Source: Brachionus rotundiformis (taxonomy: Eukaryota > Rotifera > Eurotatoria > Ploima > Brachionidae). From it: a stretch of DNA of 22,635 nucleotides. The translations under genes and the position numbers were made by a program. Location of the stretch: assembly GCA_016802295.1 (NCBI GenBank), contig JAESIW010000027.1, positions 8,402 through 31,036 of the forward strand. The letters run 5' to 3'. This document shows, piece after piece, positions 1 to 9,551 of this stretch; position 1 is the stretch's first letter; each line of letters starts with the position of its first letter. Below the pieces are notes generated by a model, which ran no database searches, was not told where the DNA came from, and was given only the letters and a program-made list of their open reading frames with translations.

Positions 1-410
1 AATATACAAATAATAGACAAAACAAGATATAATAATAGACAATTAAAAGTAACACATTTATTTGTCTTACAAATAAAAGTTTAAGATCAATTTAAACAAT
101 TCATATGCTAAAGTTTAATGCAGAAATTCTGTATAAATATTGAACAAACAATTATGATTTATTGTGTATCTATAATATTTAAATATATTTTAAAATTTGT
201 GCTAAACATTCAATATTGCTTCGATCTTTCTATGATACAATATTTTAATATTAAAATACTAAATTGAAATTAAATTAATTAAGATTGTTAATCGTCATTG
301 CAATTACGATGGCACTTATTATTCATTTTATTGAAACATTAGGATAACAATTTTATAATTTATCGATTTTTAGGATTGTAGATCATAGTAACAACTTTAT
401 TTGAGATATG
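1..410. other. AT-rich sequence without a gene
   Basis: No ORF, RNA gene or clear repeat is visible. The stretch lies directly 3' of the LINE relic on the minus strand, so part of it may be that element's 3' untranslated tail. I cannot mark an end. Confidence 0.5.
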
Positions 411-870
411 CTAATAAATTCCATAAGCTGTTGACTTGGATATGACCACATTTTCTGGCAACTGATTACAATGCGGAACTGCTTTGTTTGAGAAAAAACA
501 TAAGTGCCACTTACAGCAGCCGTAAAATCATTTTGAATTCGAGCAAGGAATATTTCTCTTTAAATTCTAATGCTATTTCCTCTTAACCTTTTTTTTTGAT
601 TTATTCACTTTTCTTGAACAAGCTTACCTTTTATTTTCCATTAACTTATTTGAGGATTTCAATAAAGTCCCCTCTCACTTTTCCTTCACTCAGCCTAGTC
701 GGTCCAGATTTTATCAGCCTCATTTCATACGGCATGTTTCTTACAGACAATAAGTATTTTTTAGCTCTCTCTTACACACTTTCAAATGAATTCACATCCA
801 TTTTCATTCTTGGATTACAGGCCTACACTTCGTAAACTTGGTATGGTATTATCTTACCTACAGTCTTTCC
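411..870 (-). pseudogene. LINE reverse transcriptase, C-terminal end (relic)
   Basis: Read on the minus strand, this stretch resembles the C-terminal end of non-LTR (jockey/CR1-type) reverse transcriptases. The family pattern is roughly VQRRATK...LPYEERL...RRLRGDLI...ILNG, followed by WNSLPENVV near the end. Here I see FESV, a TAA stop where Q is expected, then ERAKKYLLSVRNMPYEMRL, then GKVRGDFIEILK and VNG. After a frame change comes HCNQLPENVVISKS, with a final TAG at 411-413. Several stops and at least one frameshift make it dead. The catalytic palm domain is absent, so this is a truncated 3' end. The plus-strand ORF at 596-835 is its shadow. Confidence 0.72.
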
Positions 871-944
871 TCTCAACATATAAACGTTCGCTTTAGCATT
901 TCGCACAACCACTATTCATTTGGCTGATCCACTTCGAATCTGAT

Positions 945-1130
945 GAAACTATTTTGCAGAAGCTTTTTATTGGTGATACAGCGGTTGCTGATTCATTTTA
1001 CAGAACATTTTTTTGAGCTTCTAATCAAAAGATATTACGTTTTTAGTTTTTTGTTTTTGTTTGATTTTATCGATTAGTGCAATTTACAGACATTTTGCAA
1101 AAACTTTTTATGGGTGATACAGCGGTCGTT
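945..1130. repeat. two-copy direct repeat, about 142 bp apart
   Basis: The motif at about 953-988 (GCAGAAGCTTTTTATTGGTG then ATACAGCGGT) recurs at about 1096-1130 (GCAAAAACTTTTTATGGGTG then ATACAGCGGT). A shorter shared piece, TTTACAGA plus ACATTTT, lies near 999 and 1084. It is noncoding. Nothing else is visible between 870 and 1333 except poly-A/T runs. Confidence 0.55.
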
Positions 1131-1333
1131 TCAGCTGATAAAAATTATCTAAAATCTAAAATTCACAGAGTCAAACCTAAAAATTGTCAAAAATAATTTA
1201 AACTAGACAATAAAAAAAAATAAAAATTATAAAAATAGCGACAATTCTTTTTTTTTAAATTTAAGTTTTTATTTATTTAATTATCTTCTTAGAAAAATAT
1301 TTTTCAAAATGTGTTTTTAAAATAAAAAAAAAA

Positions 1334-2129
1334 TTAATCCTTCTTTATAAAAGAACAAGTATGCCTGAAACAATTAACTGATAGAACATTTTCAGTTATA
1401 TATTTGATACCAACCTGCAGTTCTGAACCATAATTTTCAAATGATAAAGGTCTATTATGATTTTCGTAAACCAAAATATGAATTATATCATAAATAAAAT
1501 CTAACATTGACTTGTGAAAATCATTATAATCATTTGATGTGGAAAAATTTGAATAATACAGATCTTCAACAACATAAATGCCTCCTTTCTTAACAAATGG
1601 GAATAAACCAACTAAACTATAGATCATTTGCTTTCGGGTATGTCCTCCATCATCAATAATTAGGTCATATGGACCAGTTTCTTCAACTTTTTTTAAGTCT
1701 CTTAGACTACTTTGATCGCCAATATACAAGTTATCTGCTTTATCTTTAAAATTTTGGGCACATTTTTAATCATATTCAAAAATTGATATCTTTGAATTTT
1801 TCATATATTCTTTCCAAGATAAAAATGACTTGCCAACACTAAAATGCATACCACAACCTAATCCGATTTCAAGAACGTCTAAATGCTCATTTTTTTTTTG
1901 ACCGATATAAAAACCATATAAATTGCGATAAAAATGATCGTATTTACTAGTTCCAAATTTTTAAAAAATTTTTTTTTAATTCATTAATATTTGAGGCTGA
2001 TGATTGTTTAGTGCATTTCCATTTTAAAGGAAATTCATTTGATAATGTTTTCCAAAGATATATAAAAACAAGCTGAAAGACAATTAAAATAATTATTTTA
2101 TTATAAGTCATCTTTAAATTGCTAAACAT
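1334..2129 (-). pseudogene. membrane-anchored class I SAM-dependent methyltransferase, interrupted
   Basis: The ATG at 2129 opens an N-terminal anchor (residues about 10-27, IIILIVFQLVFIYLW) after a short basic start, as in type II membrane proteins. The catalytic domain follows: YDHFYRNLYGFYIGQ, then motif I VLEIGLGCGMHF, an acidic FEYD at the end of the second strand, YIGDQSS, motif IIDDGGHT, and KKGGIYVVEDLYYS. These match bacterial and fungal Methyltransf_24-like enzymes; the substrate cannot be told. Two breaks are visible: a frameshift in the A/T homopolymers at about 1955-1985, which separates the anchor ORF (1947-2129) from the domain, and an in-frame TAA at 1766-1768 after FEYD. Otherwise all motifs of a protein of about 265 residues are kept, so decay is recent or the breaks are sequence errors. 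I see no intron and no neighbour that suggests a pathway. Confidence 0.75.
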
Positions 2130-2433
2130 AATCTTTTTTATTTTTAATATTAGATTTTCTTTGACTAAATTGAAAAATAAAAAAAATTTTTACTTTAAAA
2201 ATTAAAAAAATATATTTAGGTCTAGAAAGAAAAATTTATTTTGAAAATTTCTCGGATATTTATATTTGTGTATATGTAAAATAATTATTTCTATATCGTT
2301 TATATGGTTTGTTTTTTTTCTGCTAAAATATGTTATTTATAAATAATGGCGAATAGATTATGAACGATCGTAGTTATGTTGTAATTTACTGAAAAATATG
2401 AAAAATTCAGGTGTAAAATTTTACTTAACATTT
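2130..2433. other. upstream region of the methyltransferase, no gene seen
   Basis: AT-rich sequence with long A and T runs. It should contain the methyltransferase promoter, but I recognise no specific element. Confidence 0.4.
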
Positions 2434-2530
2434 TTTTAATCGCAATCTGAAGAAAAGTAAATGAACTCCTAATTTTCATTAAATGCTCAACCTTTAATTT
2501 TTAAGACATATAAATTTAAAAAAAAACAAA
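2434..2530 (+). repeat. inverted repeat, left copy (partner 5700-5815)
   Basis: The run from TTTTTTTAATCGCAATCTGA through AAGTAAATGAACTCCTAATT, ATGCTCAACCTTTAA and AAGACATATAAATT reappears as its reverse complement at about 5715-5808 with a few differences. The pair encloses about 3.2 kb, including the Tc1 relic. Either these are two insertions of one short repeat or the remains of long terminal inverted repeats. I favour the first, because other shared blocks nearby are in direct orientation. Confidence 0.65.
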
Positions 2531-2744
2531 AACATAAATAAAAGTAAAATTAAACAAACGTTGAATTCACATAATTTAGTTTACTTTGATAGAAATTCTA
2601 TAATAATCAGTTTTTGATGAATCTTTCTATATATTTGTCAAAAAAATTAAAAAAAACGATTTTCAATTTAAAAAATTAAGAAAATTAATGTGAAAAAATA
2701 TCATTTAGATTAATTTTAATTATAAATAATCTTTATTGTATGCA

Positions 2745-2830
2745 AACTAGTTACAAAACGACCACTTTGAACCAACTCACAGCCCAGAGATTAAGTGCAA
2801 TGACGCTTTTGCCTGACCAATGGGAACCTT
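2745..2830 (+). repeat. direct repeat block A, copy 1 (partner 5520-5580 plus 5805-5833)
   Basis: The sequence CAGCCCAGAGATTAAG with its flanks (ACCACTTTGAACCAACTCA on the left, ACGCTTTTGCCTGACCAATG on the right) is continuous here. At the second locus the left half is at 5520-5580 and the right half (ACACTTTTGCCTCATTAATG) at about 5807-5833, with about 230 bp between. Copy 1 thus looks like the uninterrupted form. Confidence 0.55.
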
Positions 2831-3084
2831 TATGGTACAAAAAAGGACAGATTTTGGGGAGGTGCGATGCACGGCCTAAAAGATCCTGGCATTCTTCGAA
2901 AAGCCTTTTTTAACCTTTTTTAACCTTCGATTTGATATATTCTATTCCAGTCACATCCCAGTCGGTTCAAGGCCATACGTGTCTCTGCTTGCCTATTTTT
3001 TAGAAACCGAACAGAGCGGCAAAATTTAAAATTTGAATTATCTTTATTTATTAAGTTATTTCTAAGGAAGAGAAGAGTTAAAAA

Positions 3085-3155
3085 AAAACCCGTCTAAATT
3101 TTAAATCACTTTGACTTCAAAACATCGATTTTATATTTTAAAAATGATTTAATTC
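3085..3155 (+). repeat. direct repeat block B, copy 1 (partner 5585-5652)
   Basis: The shared core is GACTTCAAAACATCGATTTT followed by ATATTTTAAAAATGATTT, preceded in both copies by TAAATTTTAAATC. The copies differ only at a few positions. It is noncoding and in the same orientation in both places. Confidence 0.65.
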
Positions 3156-3349
3156 GGTAAATTTTTAGGATGCCCGTTTAGTTAGTCTTGATTTTAATTT
3201 TTTTTTGTTCAAGCTGTTGATTTTATATTTTTCGGAATGAGTAAATGGTAAACATCAGAGCTTTTAGACATCTTGTAATAGGTTTTAATACTTTTTCTTC
3301 AACGAAAGGTTTTAAATTATAATAATTAAGAATTTACTTTTTTGAAAGA

Positions 3350-3440
3350 TGCAGCTTCGCTGCGAAATTGGTGCTCGCCTTTGGCTCGTTTCTAGCAAAT
3401 AAATAGGCGAAGGAAAGCTCGCCTCGCTACCGATTGTCCT
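3350..3440. other. short GC-richer patch with small hairpins
   Basis: In very AT-rich surroundings this piece carries GCAGCTTCGCTGC, a 5-bp stem with a 3-nt loop, followed by CTCGCCTTTGGCTCG and GGCGAAGGAAAGCTCGCCTC. It ends at the left end of the Tc1-like element. It encodes nothing I recognise and may be part of another repeat into which Tc1 inserted. Confidence 0.35.
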
Positions 3441-3441
3441 A

Positions 3442-4594
3442 CAGTATGTCACAAAAAGTTAGAATCAAACTTTTTTTTTTCTATTAGATTGTCTTTTTTG
3501 TTCGTTATTTCGGTCATCAAGTAAAATAAAAATCCCGTTATTTTTAATTTCTTTATTTTTAATTTATTTAAATGTCCGAAAAAATACGTAAAAAAGGATA
3601 AGTAAAAAAAATCCAAAAAAAAAATAAAAAAAAAAACTAGTGTTATTTAACAAACCAAAAAAATGACATAATGAAATAATCCTAAAATTATTCTCTCTTA
3701 ACCACTTTTCTACCTAGGTTGCCGTAAACAGGTGCACTCTCCTGTTGGAAAATCCACTCTTGGTCAGGCTTGATTAAAAGCTGTATGGATGAAATTAAGA
3801 AGATTTCTAGGTTGTCCATGTAAACATATTGGTTTATTCTTCCGGTTTTTGTGGAGCAACAACCCACTCCTTCGTAAGACTATGCATTCCCATATACCGA
3901 CTGAGCCTCCGCCCTTCTGAACTTTTGGGGCACAAAACATCGGATGATATTTCTCATTTTGGGATCGTTAGACAAAAACTCTAGATTTTCTATTTTTGAC
4001 TTCAAAGTTGGACTCGTCGCTAAAAATAACTTTATCCCAATCTTTGTCGGTCCAATTGCCTTTTTTGTTTACACCACTTGTACCGTTTTATTCTATCGCT
4101 GATAGTCAAAAGCGGCTTTTTAACGGGGGAATAAGACTCTATACCTTTCTTCGTAAGCACTCTTCGGACCGTTTCTCTACAAATCTTATGTTCCTAGAAT
4201 TTTGAATTGAACTCTGCAGAGATTTGCATATAGCTCGTTGTAGGTTTTTTACTGACCAATCTAAAAACTATAAAATACGTCACGATCGGAATACTTTGGC
4301 GGTCGTCCGCAGTTGCCAAAGTTGTGCACTCTAGATGTCACTTTGAAACGCTTGCCATCTTTGTTGATCCGTTTTTTCTTTTTACCCATTTTTTGTCTAT
4401 TTTGGCAAATTTTTGGGTAGTCTTACTTTAATGAGATCAAGAAATAAGTAAATTGCGCATTTATTGTCAAGCATGTTCTCAAATCCAAGATAATTAAGTT
4501 TTTTAGGAAATTCGGTAAAAAAATTATACGAAGCATCGAATATCCGATTTTTATTTCGATAAAAAAGTTAAATTCTAACTTTTTTGTACCAATT
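3442..4594 (-). mobile_element. Tc1/mariner-type transposon relic with terminal inverted repeats
   Basis: The left end reads CAGTATGTCACAAAAAGTTA then GAATCAAACTTTTTT, directly after a TA at 3440-3441. The right end, reverse-complemented (about 4562-4594), reads GAATTGGTACAAAAAAGTTA then GAATTTAACTTTTTT. That is about 34 bp of imperfect terminal inverted repeat, and a CAGT...CACAAAA start is typical of Tc1 elements. The span of about 1.15 kb suits a short member of the family. A broken transposase lies on the minus strand between the ends. The right-hand TA of the target duplication is not obvious. Confidence 0.72.
3690..4389 (-). pseudogene. Tc1-like transposase, broken
   Basis: An ATG at 4389 begins MGKKKKRINKDGKRFK and leads to a GRPPKYSDRD piece that corresponds to the GRPR motif between the two DNA-binding helices. 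After frameshifts the expected blocks appear: KKPLLTISDRIKRYKWCKQK, NWTDKDWDKVIF, then SDESNFEV with the first catalytic Asp, followed by VGIWECI. The FQQ(D)SAP region near the second Asp reads FPTGECT or FQQESAP depending on frame, so that Asp appears replaced by Glu. The last block, SPDLNPIENLW with the third acidic residue, is missing. Multiple stops and at least three frameshifts show an old, inactive copy. The plus-strand ORF at 3996-4205 is its antisense shadow. Confidence 0.8.
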
Positions 4595-4879
4595 CTTTTT
4601 CTTTAGAAGAAAGTTCCTGTTTTTCGAAGTAAATTAATTATGACAAAACTCAGGTCCTTTTTATATCGAATTATTTTTAATTTTTCACTACTAAAAAGCG
4701 ATTTTTCATAGAAAATTAAAGAAAATAAATAATAATCTACTCCAAAATTATATTTATTTTTCGATCTCAATCAGGGGAATCGATTGAAGCCATTTTTGGC
4801 AAGTTTCAGAAAATATTTAGCTGAGCTAGAACATAAATAGTAAAAATTTTTAAAAATTAAGACTTACGAAGCTCACAGA

Positions 4880-5320
4880 AACTTCCATTCATTTCCAAAT
4901 ATTCTACCAAGAATATATTTAGATAGATATTTTCAAGAGGAATTGATTTAATACCCAATTTGTCAAGATTTAGAAACAATTTGCGAAAGTTAGGACACTA
5001 AAAAGTCGCAATTCCTCAAAATTCAGACTTTGGCAGCACACAGCCACTATTTTTCAAGTAAGAATATTCTACTTAGTATATTTTTAGAAAGATCTAATTG
5101 AGAGGAATCTTTTGATACCAAATTTATATAAATTCCATACGTTCAGAAAGAATTTGGACTTGTTAAAGAACCCAAGTTTTATTTAATAATTGGGTTTGCT
5201 AGGACACTTAAAAGTCGTAATTTCTAAAAATTTAAACATTGGAACCTTGTGGTAAATGCTTCTCGAATCTGATTCTTCTACCAAGCATATATTCAGATAG
5301 ATCTCTCTCAATTCTACAAA
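4880..5320. repeat. diverged tandem repeat, about 165-207 bp units
   Basis: The phrase TTCTACCAAGAATATATTTA plus GATAGAT near 4903 recurs at about 5066 (TTCTACTTAGTATATTTTTA) and 5276 (TTCTACCAAGCATATATTCA). AGGACACTAAAAAGTCGCAATT at 4992 recurs at 5199 as AGGACACTTAAAAGTCGTAA. The last two units are about 207 bp apart, while the first step is about 163 bp. The copies are clearly diverged. I see no coding signal. Confidence 0.55.
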
Positions 5321-5519
5321 AAGATACCCATATTGCAATATTTCGGAGACATTTATTTTTCAAAGTGGTATTTTTAGCATTTTTTGACCATTTTTTTTAC
5401 CAAATGACTTTAAGCTATGCTCAAAAAAACATCACCAAATTTAGTTTGACATCGAGACCTATCCAAAAACATATAATATGTTTCGAAAAAAGTCATTTGA
5501 AATTTGACCAAATTTGGTA

Positions 5520-5580
5520 AAAAAACGCACCATTTTGAACTAATATGCAGCCCAGAGATTAAGCGAATGAGTTTACACTT
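5520..5580 (+). repeat. direct repeat block A, copy 2 (left half)
   Basis: It matches 2745-2805: CACCATTTTGAACTAATATG then CAGCCCAGAGATTAAGCGAA. The right half of the block resumes at about 5807, so about 230 bp carrying block B and the inverted repeat appears inserted here. Confidence 0.5.
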
Positions 5581-5584
5581 TTTT

Positions 5585-5652
5585 GAACGCGTATAAATTT
5601 TAAATCTCTTGGACTTCAAAACATCGATTTTATATTTTAAAAATGATTTTAA
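5585..5652 (+). repeat. direct repeat block B, copy 2
   Basis: Near-identical to 3085-3155 over the core GACTTCAAAACATCGATTTT and ATATTTTAAAAATGATTT. It is followed at about 5700 by the right copy of the inverted repeat, so blocks B and the inverted repeat may be the two ends of one short non-autonomous element. Confidence 0.6.
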
Positions 5653-5699
5653 TTTTTCCTTTTTTTATTAAAACATTCTTAAAAAAACTTTCTTTTTAA

Positions 5700-5815
5700 A
5701 AACATTTTTTTTTTTCTTAATTTATATGTCTTAAAAGTTAAAGGTTGAGCATAAAATAGATCAAAAAATTAGGAATTCATTTACTTTTCTTTAGATTGCG
5801 ATTAAAAACACTTTT
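5700..5815 (-). repeat. inverted repeat, right copy (partner 2434-2530)
   Basis: Reverse-complemented it reads TTTTTAATCGCAATCTAAAG, AAAAGTAAATGAATTCCTAA, ATGCTCAACCTTTAAC and AAGACATATAAATTAAG, parallel to the left copy. It has about 11 extra bases between the second and third blocks. Confidence 0.65.
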
Positions 5816-5914
5816 GCCTCATTAATGGGAATGATTTTAACAAATATTGGGTAACACAATAATTTTAAATAAAGTAATTTAATTTTTGTTTTAATATTTT
5901 ATTAAAGTCTTCAA

Positions 5915-6450
5915 TCCGGTGTTTCACTTGAAATTATACTACCAATTTTGATTTCAACAGTTTCACATTTTACAAATAATCCAAAAATAAAAATGACTGA
6001 CTCGCATTATTAAAATTTTTTTTTACACTGCACTTAGCTAATCCTTCTACAAGGAAAAGTCAAGAAATGTAATTTTTATGAGGCTTCTTAGGAGATGGAG
6101 GTTTGTCTTGGAATCGAGGAAGCAAAATCTGGACTAGCGAATGGTTAGACAGATAAAAAAAGTTTTAATCTAAAAAAAATTTGAATTTTAGGAGCAACCG
6201 TTGAAGCGTTAGAAGAAAAACTAAAAAATGTTGGTCCAACTTTATCACTTTTTGATGAAACGAGTGCTTTCTTAGGGTCTCTAGGGCGATAAAATAACGG
6301 TGGTCAAGGTTACGATCAAGGCGTATTTCTTCAAATTTTCAATGGGAATCATTAAAAAATATTTTAAAAACTCTAGAACGCGTTTAAAAATTCCTAAATT
6401 AAACATTTGTTTATTAGAACATCCTTCTTCTTTTTTTTTATTCGATTAAT
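5915..6450 (+). pseudogene. DUF3987-like protein fragment, interrupted
   Basis: The clearest part (about 6190-6450) reads GATVEALEEKLKNVGPTLSL, FDETSAFLGSLGR, a TAA stop, NNGGQGYDQGVFLQIFNG and, after a frameshift, RLKIPKLNICLLEHP. This resembles the DEx-AFLGS...YKKGG...LYNG and R-PRLNICxLGHP blocks that I associate with DUF3987 proteins of mobile or selfish elements in invertebrates. Upstream, GVSLEIILPILISTVSHFTN at about 5922 may be an earlier block. A T-rich tract ending in TTTTAG just before GATVEA could be a 3' splice site or chance. The identification is from memory of the family and moderate at best. The frameshift and stop indicate a pseudogene. Confidence 0.45.
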
Positions 6451-6595
6451 AAGAGAATTTAGAAATTTTGATTATTTTATAAAAGAATATTTGAACAATT
6501 AAATTAATTAAAAAAAAATATTAAATCAATTTGCTATCTACAATCGATAAGCCTATTTTTTCGTCTTTTTTTCATTTTGAGTTTTTTAGAAAATA

Positions 6596-7380
6596 TCAAT
6601 AAATTATAAGCATAATAGAATTATCTAAATATACTCGTTTTATTTTTGATTTTCTTTTTCGACTGAAATTAGTTTTTTTACCTAAAAAGTTCACTTGATT
6701 CGATTGATCATTTGATTCAATAGTTTGTGCATTCAATTCTGTCCTCATCGTCTCTAAATAATTTGTTTCTGAACCTTTTATGTTTAAGTTTTTTAAATTC
6801 AAAATTTAATATCTAATAATGTGATTTTTTGAATTGAGTTTGGATTCCTTCGGCCATAAGCGAGTTTTTGTTTTTTCTAATATCAATTCTTAGTCTATTC
6901 AAAATATCCAAAAGATTCATATCATTTTCAATCTCTTCTAGCCGCTTCTTCAAAAATTTGTTAGTAAAACGAGCATTTGAACCTTTGAACTCTCTGTGCT
7001 TTGCCAAACTTTAAATCTTCAAGCTCACGACATGCTTGAAGAAAGTCTTGAACTGATTTTCTGTTTTCTTGACAAAATTTGGTGGCTTTTTTAGACTGAC
7101 CTGGACAACAAAGTATTTTCTCATAGAGTCTCCTTGTCCTTAGAAAAATGGCTCCATTACTGTCATCCATGCCTTTACTGAACACATCTGGAAATTTTAT
7201 CATGCCTGTTACAATTTGTCGGAATATATCATCATCACAACGCTTTCCCTCCCTTTTAAAGTGCATGGTAACCTGTATGGTTGTTTTCTGCGTGTCATCC
7301 CTTCCTCTCAATAAGTACTTGTACGCCAGAAAACATATGATTAAAGCGTGTAAAAAAAAATTGTTTCGGTTTTACTGTAT
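6596..7380 (-). pseudogene. broken gene of unknown function (three frame pieces)
   Basis: Three minus-strand ORFs follow one another and look like one gene with frame breaks. The first (about 7380 to 6961) includes FLAYKYLLRGRDDTQ, VTMHFKREGKRCDDDIF, FPDVFSKGMDDSNGAIFLRT and a CQENRKSVQDFLQACRELED helix. At about 7005 the frame shifts to KHREFKGSNARFTNKFLKKR and a leucine-rich helical stretch, ending at 6813. The third piece (6802 to 6596) is polar and ends in a basic KRKSKIKRVYLD. No ATG is seen for the first piece, so the 5' end may be in another exon or lost. I do not recognise the family. A diverged second copy of the DVFxKxMxDSNxAIF segment lies at 15176-15260 in the same orientation, which suggests a repeated, mobile-element-linked gene. 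Confidence 0.4.
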
Positions 7381-7399
7381 ATGATTATCGAATAGCCAA

Positions 7400-8245
7400 C
7401 ACCTATTACTAGATCCACCGTGTTTGTCAGGCTAAAATAAGATACGATTCGATCGATGATGTACATTCAGGCGCGTTGTAAATTAAACTTAGCGTTTGCG
7501 ATTGAGAAAGGGAAAATTATAAGCATGTATTTCAAAAAGTTAATTTTGAAAAAATCAATTTGAAAAGATATAATAAGAGAAAATTATCGAAAAGAACAGG
7601 TGCCTTTGTAAAAAATCTAACTCATGTGGACCACTACAATACTAATACTGCTAGTATTTAGTTTAAGAACACTTGTTTATAAACTTAATGTTCGTTCTTA
7701 AATCATTTCTAATAAAAAAAGAACACCTAGCGATGCTAATATAATAAACCTCTTATTCGGCACCAAGCGGTTTATACTCTAATTTTTCAAATAAATCAAA
7801 GAAATTCTTCCTAAAAGATAATTAATTTAATTATGTTTTGGCGACTAGCCTTAAGAAAAATATATAAAAAAAAGATAGGAAAAAATAACAAAAGTAAAAA
7901 CGCTATGCTATATTGAAATACTACTTTATACTGTAATTGAAAAAAGGTTAAAGATCATATTTTAATAATCTTTTTATCAGAAAATTTAGGGCTCACGGTA
8001 TTTCAACATTTTATTCACACCTAATTTTATTGATGATACCGAAGTGAAAAAATGTGGAGTCGGAATTAATATCATGTTGTTAAAAATGTTGAAAACCTGT
8101 TAATTGTAATAATTTATTTCAAGATATTGTAATAATTTGTTTCTAAATTAATTTAAATTTTTCAAAAATTAACATAAAATAGACTTAGAACTTGCATTTA
8201 AATGGACATTTTAAAAACAATTTAAATTAACAATTGGTTGTCAAA
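7400..8245. other. no gene recognised
   Basis: AT-rich sequence. A short minus-strand ORF (about 7345-7471, MYIIDRIVSYFSLTNTV) abuts the unknown gene and might be a further 5' piece of it, but nothing supports this. I see no repeat or RNA gene in the rest. Confidence 0.4.
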
Positions 8246-9420
8246 ATGAGTTTTAAACTTGTTGCGACTTCTCGAAAAGGTAAAGCTCTATTTTACCGTA
8301 ATCAATTATATTACAAACTAAAACCAAAAGACCCAATTTCTGGTGTTACGAAATGGCGGTGTAAATATTTTCACGACGAGAATTATAGATGCAAATCGAT
8401 TCTTACGTCCGATGAAAATGAAGTATTAAGAGTCAACAGACAACACGAAGACCACGAAAAAGTCAAAGAAGCGCAAATAATAATGATGGAAGCAAAACAA
8501 GAAGTCAAAGATAAAATAGCTTCAACTAAAGCGACGGTAAAAAGAACATTTGAACAAACGATAAACGATGTTATTGGGGATCATAAGATATCTTTACATG
8601 AAGCAACTGAATTCGCTCCCAAGTATAGAAACATCGAAAAAACTTTGTACAAAATCAGACACGAGGTTGAATTGGAAAAATGTAAATTGCCTAAAAGTAT
8701 TCAACAGATTTCATTTGCGGGTGAATTCGAAAAATTCAAGTATACGACAGATGGTTCAAGATTTTTGTTATTTGATATACAAGATTGTCATCGTATTATT
8801 TGTTTCGTTTCAAATGTACAATTTTCGATTTTAAGTAAATGTAGAAGATGGCATGTTGATGGAACATTTAAATCGGCTCCTACCCTATTTTATCAGTTAT
8901 ATTTAATTCACGGCTGGTACTTAAGGAGATGCATGCTTGCGCATACATATTTTTGACGAACAAACAGGAAAAAACATATGATTCAGTGTTTAAAAATTTA
9001 ATCGAATATTCAGAAGAATTAAATTTTCAATTGGAACCTAATCTGCCTGTAAGTGACTTTGAATCAGCAGCTTTTTATGCTATTAAAAATTGTTTCAATG
9101 GAGTAATAAGAAAAGGGTGTCATTTCTACTTTACTCAGGCATTATGGAAAAATATTCAAAAAATAGGCCTTACTGAAGAGTATAATAAGAACGAAGCAAT
9201 CTACGACTGGTTAAATTTGTTTAAATCTTAAGCATTCTTAAAGCCTGACTATTTAGAAAGTGGTTGGCATCTAATTCAAAAATTAAAACCTTCAAGTAAT
9301 CCAAAATTAGATGAATTTTTTGTTTATTTTAAAGATACTTAGTATGAGTCTAAACTTAATTTTACCACAGAAAATATCATCGTTTGGCTTACTAAAAGTT
9401 TTTTAAATAATTTTAATATA
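8246..9420 (+). pseudogene. FLYWCH zinc finger + MULE transposase, interrupted
   Basis: The ATG at 8246 is chosen as the first one in frame. Residues about 3-70 form a FLYWCH-type finger: KALFYRNQLYYKLK, then WRCKYFHDENYRC and a distal HEDHEK (C39, C49, H67, H70). A helical linker follows, then the MULE DDE domain with RRWHVDGTFKSAPTLFYQLY, where D205 is the first catalytic residue. At about 8930 the frame changes, and ACAYIFLTNKQEKTYDSVF, VSDFESAAFYAIK (second acidic residue) and KGCHFYFTQALWKNIQK continue at 8929-9231. After TAA at 9229 the same frame still reads AFLKPDYLESGWHLI and PKLDEFFVYFKDT, followed by TAG where family members have W. The usual C-terminal end is missing. It is a MuDR/MULE relic of a type common in invertebrates. 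Terminal repeats were not found. Confidence 0.85.
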
Positions 9421-9449
9421 ATTTTTATCGTTTTTAAATTGGTAATTTC

Positions 9450-9515
9450 GTCGTTCCCACTTAAGCAATTATCTTATAAATTAATGGGATAATTATGTGG
9501 GAAATTACCGTCGTC
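9450..9515. repeat. short imperfect inverted repeat (hairpin)
   Basis: GGTAATTTCGTCGTTCCCAC plus TTAAGCAATTATC on the left pairs with GATAATTATGTGGGAAATTAC on the right, across a short AT loop, with small bulges. It lies between the MULE relic and the LINE start, so it may be a terminal part of either or an independent foldback. Confidence 0.5.
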
Positions 9516-9551
9516 TTGTAAAAATTTAATTTTCGATCAATCTAATCTACC

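Noticed and set aside
596..835. Plus-strand ORF of 79 codons
   Set aside because: It is the antisense of the LINE reverse transcriptase C-terminal relic, starts at TTG, and has no recognisable content.
2940..3000. GGTTCAAGGCC resembling a tRNA B box (possible SINE)
   Set aside because: No convincing A box at the right distance and no cloverleaf could be drawn.
3996..4205. Plus-strand ORF of 69 codons
   Set aside because: It is antisense to the Tc1 transposase blocks (SDESNFEV and others).
5239..5619. Overlapping ORFs on both strands
   Set aside because: They lie in the diverged tandem repeat and block A; no protein-like conservation and mutual overlap.
7148..7384. Plus-strand ORF of 78 codons
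   Set aside because: Antisense to the better-supported minus-strand unknown gene. The second copy near 15.2 kb keeps similarity in the minus-strand reading.
8568..8834. Plus-strand ORF in another frame
   Set aside because: Shadow inside the FLYWCH-MULE relic.
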